From contig OX422215.1 of the NCBI GenBank assembly GCA_949130495.1, positions 71,935,244 through 71,999,243 of the forward strand: DNA of 64,000 bases. Direction: 5' to 3'. This document shows positions 35,218 through 44,978 of this stretch, piece after piece (the stretch's first letter is position 1; every line of letters starts with the position of its first letter). The position numbers were made by a program, and so were the translations under genes. Below the pieces are notes generated by a model. That model was given only the letters and a program-made list of their open reading frames with translations. It did not search any database and was not told where the DNA came from. Source of the DNA: Sambucus nigra. Taxonomy: Eukaryota > Streptophyta > Magnoliopsida > Dipsacales > Adoxaceae.

Positions 35218-35665
35218 GAGTGAAAATTAATCACAATAAAAGGATCCCATAAAGAAATCAAAAGATGAATAATAGGATGCCAATCACACAACACACAAAT
35301 ATATGTGGTTCGACAAATTGCCTACGTCCACGGAGAGGTCACTGTATTTTTATTAAATTATCTTAATGTTTTGAAATTACAACCCTCTTGATCTTGGGGC
35401 GGGGGACATATTTATAGTGGTATAAAATCGTGGTGGTTGAGCAAGCCATTAGCTTGAGATAACCTCTTGTGGTGATTTCCTGAATATCTCGTCCAAGATT
35501 TTGGATAACCAGCGTGAGCTGATTGTATGATAAGTTCATAATTATCCACGTGATAAATGATGGCAATGATCTTTATTACAATGGAGATGGGTTGGGTGTG
35601 CCCTAAGCACTGTTAGGATTGGTCGACCAATTTCGAGTTGGGCATGATCTATATTTTGGTCCACA
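35215..35665 (-). repeat. 3' LTR of element E
   Basis: TGTGAG...GGTCCACA, about 451 bp. It resembles the G LTR in several blocks (GTGGTTCG, CCTACGTCCAC, ATTACAA, TATTTATAG). A minus-strand TATAAATA lies at 35416-35409. It is followed by a pyrimidine-rich polypurine-tract complement. The other LTR is outside the window. Confidence 0.65.
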
Positions 35666-35701
35666 TAATTGCCCTAAAAATTGCTAGCCCAAGGCTATTG
35701 G

Positions 35702-36688
35702 TGATATGCCCCAAGTGGTACCTCGGCCCAGAGACACCAACCTCGGCCGAGATGATGGCCGAGACATTGATTGACCCTATGTAGGCCATGGGCCCACGAT
35801 ATCATCCCTCGGCCAGACCAACCTCGGCCCAGGCCGACACTACCACCTACTCTTCCAATGGAAACTGCGCGCATCATAGACATCAGCAGCATTCTCATAT
35901 ACCTGGGTATGACAACCTCTGTCTAGTCTAGGCCGAGGTGGCAGGGAGCCTTGGTAACCAATATGGAACCAGTTCAACCTCGACTTGGGCCGAGGTCACA
36001 AGAAGCCTTAATAATCGTCAACAAACTCATTCCTACCTCGGCTGGGGCCGACCCCACCATATGTCTCGGCTGAGATCAGGCCGAGACTCCTTATGACACA
36101 TCTCGGATTGAACGGACATCAAGCCTTTACAGCTCGGCCTCTCCCAGGCCGAGGTCATCCACCAATATGACTTCCGAGCATCTGTTGAACATTTGGATAA
36201 GGACACATGGGCACAAATCAGTTGTAACAAGATTATTCTCCACATGTGGGGGGAATATTTCATCATCATTACTTACATGTGGCAGTGACAGATGGCACTC
36301 CCCCATTGGTGAGGCTACCACACACATGCACATTACATGCATGGGGGGTACATTACACCCCCTAGGCACTATATATAGGGATCATCCCCTACCTTGCAAA
36401 AGGATCCCAATTGTTCAACCCTAGCTAAAACTCTATCTAAATATACAGTAGAGAGAGAGAGAGCTTGAGAGAATTGTATCCATGGCCATTAGTGCCATCA
36501 TTCAGTGATATTACTCACACACTCACAGTGGACGTAGGCCAGATTGGCTGAACCACTTATATTCCGGTGTTGATTCCTCATATCCTCATCTCCTTCTCTT
36601 ATCTCTTTATATAGCTGTGCTGCCATTGTTATTCCTATATTGAGCTTGGAAACACCTTATCTGGTGGTGCTGATTCCTAGCATCATCA
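35702..36688 (+). repeat. 5' LTR of element F
   Basis: TGATATGCCCC...CATCATCA, 987 bp. A TATA box (TATATATAG) is at 36370. Upstream of it, between 35720 and 36150, are about a dozen CTCGGCC/GGCCGAG motifs. The end is fixed by the primer site and by the right copy. Confidence 0.9.
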
Positions 36689-36691
36689 TTT

Positions 36692-36709
36692 TGGCGTCAT
36701 CCTTGGGAA
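36692..36709 (+). promoter_or_regulatory. Primer-binding site of element F
   Basis: TGGCGTCATCCTTGGGAA, three bases after the LTR end. It has the same layout as the G site (TGGCGCCGTCTGTGGGAA) but several base differences in the middle. I do not assign a tRNA. Confidence 0.7.
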
Positions 36710-36863
36710 CGAGAAGCTATCTCTTCCTCTTTTTCTGCTTAACCTCATCGGAGACTCTGGTGGTGAACCAGGAACCACCCCTTGCGTGGAGCTGTTTCAC
36801 CATTGAAAGAGGTCCTTTAAGGTATTAAGCTCACTTGCTGCTCAAGCTCTTTATTGTTAACAC

Positions 36864-38530
36864 ATGGCACCAGAATTACCACCGCCTCTTCCGCCGCCCG
36901 GAGGTGGAGGGGCTAGCTCCAGTCAGGCTCCTCCCCAGTCCGAAATGGCGGAGGTAGCAGCAGCCTTGAAATATTTAGCTGCAACACAACAAGCCATGAA
37001 GGAGCAATTTGCCTAGCTCAGCCAAACCATGATGATGAGGCCACCTGGAGTCTCACCGGACATGATAACTCAGGCGGCAGTTTAGCCTCATCCTGACGCC
37101 AGGGGACCACCCCAGGCGCCCATAAAGGACCAACCTGCACCCCAGCGGAGGAGGGACGTTGCTGACCTTAGGCGCTTGCACCTGGGGAGGCAGGGAAACC
37201 CTTGCCCAGAGGACAGGTATGATGACCTGGAAGCTGAAGAAGCCCCGGAAGACTGCTGGGAGTCGTATGAGGTGTCAGATAACACTGTACGACCTCTTAG
37301 GCAGAGTCAAGAAGGTGTCGGCCGAGATGGATGTGTCGGCCGAAGAAGAGAAGAGGCCCAACGAAGAGGGTCGGCCTTTGACAGGTTGAGCAGAGGGTCG
37401 GCCTTCGAGAGGCTGGGCCCGGTAAATGACCTAAGGCACAGGCTATCAAGGTTGAGGAGCGCAGCAGGCTCCCAAAGAGGGGGTAGGCAAGGTCGGCCAG
37501 ACCAAGGCCGACCCTGTGAAGGAAGAGCCAGGGAACAGGAAGAGGTCAACAGTCAACGTGTTGTGGCTGGGGAACCCTCTGTCCATCGCAGGGAGGTGGC
37601 AGGGGACAACCTCGGCCAAGTTGATGACAGAAGACCCTGGAATGATTTTATCCAACGCCTTGAGGAGAAGATCGGGGACCTCATTAAAAGCAGGGACCCA
37701 TTGCAGAGGGGTTACTCAGAGGGCTCCCCATTTGTGGCTAGGATAGTGGGGTTCCCAACCCCGGCCAAGTTCAAGCCTCCTACAGTGACTCCTAAGTATG
37801 ATGGCAGCACTAACCTGGTGCATCATATCGAGATGTACCAGTCGGCAGCAGACATCTACTCGATCCCTGGTGATATGAAGTGTAGGACCTTCTCAGGGAC
37901 ATTGACAGGGGCTGCTCATAGTTGGTTTACCTCCCTTCCGAAGAACTCAATTGAGAAATTCAAAGGCCTGGCTGAGCAGTTCATCCACAACTTCTTCTTT
38001 GGGGTAAGACCCCAGAAGAAGACCACCCACTTGCTGTATGTTAAACAGGCCAAGGGTGAAAGCCTAAGAGACTACATAGCAAGATTCAACAAAGAGAAGT
38101 TGGAGGTGGAAGACTACGAAGAGAGCCTAGCCATGACCGCCCTTATAGGAGGTCTCTAGAAGGGAAAGCTACTGTGGAAGCTGGCGGAAGATCCCCCCCC
38201 CCCAGGTCTATGGCAGAGCTGCTGTCCACCGCAGGGAAGGTGATGAATGCGGAAGAGGCAATGGCAGCCAAGTATGAGGAGGAGAACCGCGGTAGCACGG
38301 GAAAGTCCCAAGGCAAGAAAGAGGGGAAGAAGAGGTCAGGTGATGACAAGTTTGCTCATTACACCCCTCTGACTATGAGCTGTGAGCACATACTCAATGA
38401 GATTAAGATTGACCGGTCTCTGAGGTGGCCTGAGAAACTGAAGGCCCCGCCACATAAGAGGAACAAAAACCTATAGTGTGAGTTCCATCAGGATCACGGC
38501 CATGTCACAGACAGATGCTTCGCTTTGAAG
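36864..38530 (+). pseudogene. gag of element F, broken
   Basis: The start is ATG 36864 (MAPELPPPLPPPGGG), in frame with the long open segment 37176-38159. The N-terminus is Pro/Gly-rich and then Arg-rich. The capsid domain spans about 37750-38150 (FPTPAKFKPPTVTPKYDG, TFSGTLTGAAHSWFTSLP, GESLRDYIARFNKEKLEV). A knuckle-like CEFHQDHGHVTDRC motif is at 38477-38518. In-frame TAG stops lie at 37014, 37083, 38157 and 38474. An 11-C run at 38193-38203 marks a frameshift. The G gag is the closest relative in the window and helps place these breaks. Confidence 0.85.
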
Positions 38531-39216
38531 GATGAGATTGAGAAGATGCTGAAGTCTGGAAAGCTGAGGAAGTATGTGGATGGCAAGGCTCCGAAGGGTG
38601 GAAGAGAGGACCCTAAGAAGAGAAGAAATGACAGGTGCCGTGGCGATGTCCCGGCTAGGAGGCATGATGATTCAGAGGGAGATGATGAAGACGACCCCTA
38701 TCTCCCGCCAAAGGATGACAACACCCCAGTGAAGAGGGTCGGTATGATCTCCTTTGGTGTTAGCACCATATGTGGTGGATTTACAGGGGGTGGCTCTGAG
38801 GTAGTCGATAGGAAGGCACATGTAGCAGAGGCCAGATCAGTGGCCAAGACCGAGGTTGTGAATCTAACGTCTTCCAACGCCGTGCAGAAGAGGAAGAAGG
38901 TTGACATGGACACCCTCGTAGTGGGGTTCTCCAGACTCGACTTCAAGGGCATCTTAGCCCCCCATGACGACCCTTTGGTCATAACAACAAGGGTGCATGG
39001 GTCCGAGGTAGGGAGGATCCTCATAGATGGGGGAACCTCAGCAGATGTGATGTTCTGGCCTTGTTTCAAGAGCCTGGGTCTTAGCAGGGCAAGGCTGGTC
39101 CCCTACCATCACCCATTGATAGGCTTCAGTGGTGAAAAGGTGCACCCCTTAGGCATGTATGAAATGGATGTACGGGTGGGGGATGAGTGGCCTAAGAGGC
39201 TGACCAAGAAGATCAA
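38531..39216 (+). pseudogene. Protease region of element F, cut by element G
   Basis: The open frame carries a charged linker and the Tat-type retropepsin core GRILIDGGTSADVMFW near 39010-39055. It then reads to KRLTKKIN, where G is inserted. The frame resumes with FFVMDENVFSAYNLIIGR at 51454, so the coding chain was continuous before the insertion. ATCAA at 39212-39216 is the left target copy. Confidence 0.85.
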
Positions 39217-39777
39217 TGTTGATGTAAAAAACTAGATTGCTCTAATTATTCAATCACAGATAAATAAATAAGACAAAGATTTTTAAAGTGGTTCGGCTAG
39301 GAATAAAGCCTACGTCCACTGTTATGTTATTGCTGAGTGTTTGTGGAATTCTTGATTACAAGTTCTCTCAAGAAATTCCGGTCCCTTTGAATGGGGTTGA
39401 TACAAGGTATTTATAGCCTTGAGGCTGTACATGAAAGGTTCGATACATTAAATGATATACATGTGAAAGGGTAATACATTTAATGCAGCGTGCGCGTCAA
39501 GAATATAAGTATTCAATGAATGTTTGAACTGTTGATTATCTGGCAATTAATGATACGACCGAGGTGCAGCTCGGACCGCCATAGTTGCTCGTTGATCAGG
39601 AGTTCCTCGGAGCACTAGAGTACCTCGGAGCGCTAGAGTTCCTCGGTGTATCCTCGTTGCTCGGAAAGAATCATGGTTGGTCGGGAAATGAACTTCCTCG
39701 CTGCTATTGTGCCACGTAGATTGACACGTGTCTTCGTATTATTAGTCCACATCAGTATATTAATTTTGGTATCAACA
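39217..39777 (-). repeat. 3' LTR of element G (left)
   Basis: 561 bp. Minus-strand TATA box TATAAATA at 39415-39408. Several CTCGG motifs occur between 39570 and 39665. The first and last seven bases are perfect inverted repeats (TGTTGAT/ATCAACA). Confidence 0.93.
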
Positions 39778-39791
39778 GAAGCCCCCAATGT
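39778..39791 (-). promoter_or_regulatory. Polypurine tract of element G
   Basis: On the minus strand ACATTGGGGGCTTC directly precedes the TGTTGATACC start of the 3' LTR. Confidence 0.7.
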
Positions 39792-40201
39792 TTCATATTT
39801 CAAAATTTGAGGAGTATGGAACATTCTTTCTTGGTATATGGCAATATTAAATGACTTTCCTGGGTTTCAGGAACATTGTGTTCAAATTTCCTTCTCATTT
39901 CGCAGCTTCCGCCCTTTTTTTTGAATTTTTTATAAGCGCTTCGGTCTCCGTGCAGTTTTTGTCCTTTTAGCCGCCGGAAGTTCAGTAGTTTCTTTTTGGT
40001 AATCATTTCTTTCGCCGCTTCCCAATGCAAAGTATTTAAACTTCTTAGGTAACCATACCGTCTTCTACGTTTTCCAATTTTCTGCATTCAAGCTTTCTAT
40101 TATCTCCTTCTCTCTTGTGCGTTCATACTTGTTTTCGTTCGTTGTCAACATACCTCCTTTCTTCCTGTAAGATCTTTTTCCTTTCTTCTCTTTTATTCAG
40201 T
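39792..40201 (+). promoter_or_regulatory. Promoter and leader region of the G antisense gene
   Basis: Non-coding stretch upstream of the cargo gene. CCAAT occurs at about 40021 and TATTTAAA at 40031, some 170 bp before the ATG at 40202, followed by a pyrimidine-rich leader. The promoter role is inferred from motif order and position. Confidence 0.45.
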
Positions 40202-43200
40202 ATGGTTTATATTGTAGAATCTGTTGAGAAATTTCGTTCTGATTTTTCCGTTCCTTCGTGGGTAACTCTAGAGGTTCTTTCTGAGCCTTTAGATTACTTT
40301 CGATTGGCTGAGGGACATTGGTTCCCCAGTCTTTTTGTTGCTGAATGTGGATTTTCTTTTCCACCAAACCCATTGTGTCTTGAGTTTTGTCAGTATTTCG
40401 ATCTTGTCCCTGCAAAAATAGCCCCCAATTCATGGAGAATAATTAATGGGGTACACAAATTAAATCTAACTCATGGGACTCGTATTGGGATCCCTGAGAT
40501 TATGTACTGCTATAAGTGGGCCACTCTAGATAATATTTATTACTTAAAAACTAGGTTTCTGAATAGGGCTCTTGTAGTTAACCTCCCTGACTCAAATAGA
40601 GATTATTTTGAACATGGGTTGGTTATAAAAAATTGGTAATATGCCCCTTTAGCTGGAAATGAAGTATACAACGGTCCCAGATGCCCCCCATATGGCAATG
40701 GGATAGGTTTATTTTTTATTTTATTTTTCTTATGAAATCATGTTCTCATTATGTTTGACAAAATGTATGACTGATATCTCATTATGTATTTATTTGCAGT
40801 TGATAGCAAAAGAAGAACTCCAAAAGAATCAGAGGTTAATATCAAGCATCTGAAACTTATCTGGGGTTTGCACAAGAACATTGCAGACGAACACATCAGG
40901 TCTGCCTCATATCTGCTACAGTATAAGAGTTACACAACCTCTTATACTGCTCGCCCTGTTGAACCAGCTTCAACTCCAGAAGGTTCATCTTCAGATTCTC
41001 ATCTTCCTTTAAGTCAAAGGATGGGTAAGAAAAGAGCTCCTCCTGCTCTCTTTGATGATATTACTTCTGCTGCTGGGGCCAAGAAAAACAAAGCTGATGT
41101 CCCAGAGGGGACTAAAAAAGTGGATGCTGGGTCTTCTAAGGCTATCGAGAAGCCCCCAGTGGTTCTGAGCAAGAAAAATGCTCCTGTAGATGTAATTACA
41201 ATCTCTCCGACCATGACTTCTTTGGTTGAAGGTTCTGAACTCCCGTTGAGGAGATTGAGGAAATCATCCTCAGTTACTCCGGCTGAAACTGACTCCTCTC
41301 TACCTGCTGGTGGTACTGATGTTCCAAACATCATTCTTCCAAGTTCTGCAATGAGCTCGGTCGTACCCGAGGTCCATGGTATTGATGAAAAAATTCCTAG
41401 GGATATGCTGACATCCTTAGCTGATCGTCACCTTACTTCAGTAAATTTCTCATACTTCTGGTTTTTCTTTCTTTCTCTGAATACTTGCATTTTGTATTGA
41501 CTTTACTATTTCTCTCATCTTTCAGCTGGTGAACTGTTTCAATAATATTGTGAAGAAGGATGAAGCTATTAAAGCTTCAAGCTCCTCGTCAGGTGTAGAG
41601 GATGCTCTGTTGGGTTTGACCCAGTCTTTAAAAGAATCTCGTCAACAGTATGTTGACGAAAAAGCTGTTTGGGAGAAAAAGTTAGTTGTGGCTGAAGCTG
41701 AGAAGGTGAAAATGGCTGAAACCTCCAAGAATTTGGAGGATAAAGTAAAAGGTTTAGAGGTTAAACATCAGGAATATGATGGCCAGCTGAAAAAGGCAGA
41801 GGAAGAGTTATCTACCCTGCGAGATATCAAGGTCAAAAAAGAAGAATTGGATGTGAAGCTCTCCTCGGAGAAGTTAAGAAGAAAGGTTGCAGTCAAGAAA
41901 AATTTTAGTGCTGGTTGGGAGAAAGGATGGGATAAGGGGATTGCTGCAATGACATCCCATGTCCAATATGGGAAGTTGAAATACTTCCACGATGGTTGGG
42001 TAGCTGCTCTGTAGGAACTGAAGATCAAGGATGATTCTGATCTATTCCAGATGCACCTCCCTGGTCCTCCTCCACCAATTGTGGAAGAAGAAGAAGATGA
42101 GCCTGTCTCTGATGAATCTTCTATGGCCATAGGTGATCAGGTCTCTGCCTCTCAACCCTCTGCCACCGAGGACGTTTCTTCCATGCCTCCTCCTCCCGAG
42201 AAGATTCCTACCGATCAAGCTGTTGTTACCACCGAGCAACCGAGCTCCTCGTCCCAGCCTCCCGAGAAAGTCTTGGGGGATAAGGAAAAGGTGTGAAGTT
42301 GTTCGGTATTATTTCTTTCTTTCATTACTTGTAATCGAACAATGTAATCTTTTGATGATCTAATAAAACACATCTTTGCTTCTCTTCATTGTTGATCCTC
42401 TGTCTGCTTTTATTTAACTACTGCTTTCTCTTCGTTATTAGTTTTTGGCCAGAATGGAATTGATATCTGCTCTTGATACTGAGTTGATGCGACAATGCAA
42501 TGGATATTATAAAGCTGGTCATACAGACCTAAGTGTATCAGAGATTGTTGACATTCTTGGTCACGATGCCTCAGAACAAGCAGTTGAGGCTTACCGGTAC
42601 CTGAAGGATTTACTTGATAGATCTGTGGCCAACAATGTGGCATACTACGAATTGATCGAGGAACTTCATGGTTCCATAGAGGATCTCCAAGGTCAGCACA
42701 ATGAATCAATGGCTTTGTTGCACAAAGATTATGAAAATAGATACCAACAACTTTCTTCTGAAACAGGCCATAAGAAGATCATTGCTGGATATGATATTAG
42801 GGAAAGGACCCTAAAAGGTGAAGTTGAAGCTTGCAGGCAGATTGCCGAGATCCTGGAACAAGAAAATAATAGTTTACAGAAAAAGTTGGCTCAATATGAA
42901 TCTGCAGCGTCATCTTCCACTGCTCTAGTGCCTGTTACTGATGAAGGTTTCTCTTTCCTAGAGGTCGAAAATGCCAAATTAAGGCAAGAACTGGATGATT
43001 TAAGAAGATCTGCTGCTTCTGGGACTGCTCGTGGACGAGGAAGAGGTTCGCGGGGGCGAGGAAGAGCTGATCAAAATGTTGCCGAGGAGCAAAGTTCTCC
43101 AGTAGCTTCTCGAAGCCGATCAAGAGTTCTTAGTCGCAATGTTGAAGAGGCTCGTACCCAATCTACTTTGGAAACTCAAGCATTCCAATTAAACGTCAAA

Positions 43201-43785
43201 GATCGGGCTCTATCAGAAATGTCCAAGAAAAATCTATCCTTGGAGGATCAACTTACTGCAACGAAGTCTGCTCTACATACTAAAGATCTCTTTGCCAAAA
43301 ACCTTCTCGAACAGTTAGATAGATTAACATTTCAATTTCATAAACAACCCAGGGAATTCTGGATGGCAGGATATAATGAAGCTCTTGTTCACTTGGATGC
43401 TCGCATTGAACATGCCAACAATGAAGGTTATAAGCAAGGGTGGTTGAACACACTGGGCGTGTTAAAATTAGAGCGAGGACATTTTTTATGGGATTATCAT
43501 GCTCCAGGATTACTAGACTTGCCTGTGCCACCTTTCAGATTGGATATGGCTTGGATCCCAGCTCGTTCCATTCCTCGTAGCCTAATTTCAAAATACCTCG
43601 GTGATTATAGCCTTCACTCCCAAATCGAAGTATCTCGTCCAGAGCATCTAATGGATACACCTTCAATAATGAATGTCAGAATGCTGAAGGACTTGAACTT
43701 TATTAATTCTCCTCTTTGCTTGGAAGATCCTCCTGCTGGCGAAGAGCCTGTCTCAAAAGCAAAGGGCAAGAAACCAATAGAATAG
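40202..43785 (+). pseudogene. Antisense spliced cargo gene of element G (Transposase_28-like, coiled coil); two premature stops
   Basis: Four exons are inferred: 40202-40706, 40800-41440, 41526-42290 and 42442-43785. Introns of 93, 85 and 151 bp have GT...AG ends and pyrimidine-rich acceptors. Junction phases (1, 0, 0) all agree, giving 1,085 codons. Exon 1 has the core seen in 'putative gypsy type transposon' proteins (FCQYFDLVPAKIAPNSWRIINGV). Exon 2 is Ser/Pro/Lys-rich, like a nuclear linker. Exon 3 is a long coiled coil. Exon 4 is coiled coil with an Arg-Gly stretch (GRGRGSRGRGR) and a C-terminal module (GYKQGWLNTLGVL ... PPFRLDMAWIP). TAA at 40637 and TAG at 42012 interrupt it; the E homologue has CAA at the first site. 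The function is unknown. An alternative is two genes, because AATAAA lies in the third intron at 42362. Confidence 0.75.
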
Positions 43786-44389
43786 GAATCTTAATGTAAT
43801 AGTTAGCACATACATGTAATATGTAACTTATTTTGAATTTTTAATGAAAGACTTCATTTTTGTTTGTAAATCTGTATTGGTATTATCTCGTGTTTATCAA
43901 ACACTTTACACTTATGCATATGTATCTGTTAAAAAGATAACAATAATATTGTTCATTGAGCAACTTAATAAAAAGTTACAAGTATCAAGGTTGTTCAATC
44001 ACTTAATAATAAAGTAATGAGTATAAATTGTTCCAACTGTTTCCAACCAACCATGATGGATGAATAATGTTTGTCGACCAACTACAGTTGATGGGTCTTT
44101 ATTCCCGACCAGCCATACTTGGTTCAATTTCAAATATTTTCATAAAATGTGTCCGACCAACCCAGGCCAATAATTTATCCTCGTCGACCAACTACAGTTA
44201 GTGGGTTTTTATTCCCGACCAGCTATACTTGGTATATTTTGGAATATTTTGTTCTTCAAAGAACTTTTTGTAATAATCTTACCTCCCGACCAACATAAGT
44301 TATAATTTGAGAGTATATTTGTATCTTACCAACACCGTAATTGATCATGCTGGTGTACACCTCCTAACCAAAGGAGTAGTAGTGGTAGT
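43786..44389. other. Convergent spacer in G with degenerate repeats
   Basis: Non-coding sequence after the cargo stop codon, with an AATGAA-type poly(A) signal near 43843. Two diverged ~114-bp units containing GTCGACCAACTACAGTT and CCCGACCAGC occur at about 44073-44130 and 44186-44240. Confidence 0.6.
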
Positions 44390-44797
44390 AGTAGTGGTTC
44401 TTTCGAACTTTTTGGCTCGTTGAGCTGTCCACTAGATATCTTACCAACCGTAGTTGGTCATACTAGTGTCGCCTCCTAACCAAAGGAGTAGTTTTTTGGC
44501 TCATACGAGCTTTTTGGCTCTTTCGAGCTGTCCACTAGATATCTTACCAACTGTAGTTGGTCACACTAGTGTCGCCTCCTAACCAAAGGAGTATTTTTTG
44601 GCTCATACGAGCTTTTTGGCTCTTTCGAGCTGTCCACTAGATATCTTACCAACCGTAGTTGGTCACACTAGTGTCGCCTCCTAACCAAAGGAGTATTTTT
44701 TGGCTCATACGAGCTTTTTGGCTCTTTCGAGCTGTCCACTAGATATCTTACCAACCGTAGTTGGTCACACTAATGTCGCCTCCTAACCAAAGGAGTA
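44390..44797. repeat. ~102-bp tandem repeat, 4 copies, in G between pol and cargo gene
   Basis: ACTAGATATC recurs at 44431, 44534, 44636 and 44738 (periods 103, 102, 102). Each unit has TTACCAACCGTAGTTGGT (a hairpin-capable dyad), CTCCTAACCAAAGGAG and GGCTC...GAGC boxes. The array lies where the minus-strand pol and plus-strand cargo gene converge. Confidence 0.9.
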
Positions 44798-44978
44798 TTT
44801 TAATTGTTCTCGCCCTTTTATCAACCGGAATTGATCGTGGGTCTGAACTATAGTCTTCTTATTATTATCAAGCAGCGTAGTGTACAACACTAGTATTCCC
44901 CGAAAAACTTTCAACAGAAAGAAAATGGTGAAACATCCTCGTTTTATTCATAATGAAGGAAATGCTTTACATTTTACA

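Noticed and set aside
34907..35294. Frames through the TG/GA microsatellite (Val-Cys, Arg-Glu, Ser-Leu or Thr-His repeats)
   Set aside because: Simple dinucleotide repeats are open in several frames on both strands; nothing coding flanks them.
36033..36424. Paired short frames in the F LTR, repeated at 60061-60392
   Set aside because: They are conserved only because they lie in the two LTR copies; they overlap on both strands and cross the TATA region.
41529..41531. Independent gene starting at 41529 or at 42445
   Set aside because: These open-frame starts use GTG and TTG. Splice sites directly before them join the upstream exons in phase, so exon boundaries explain them better.
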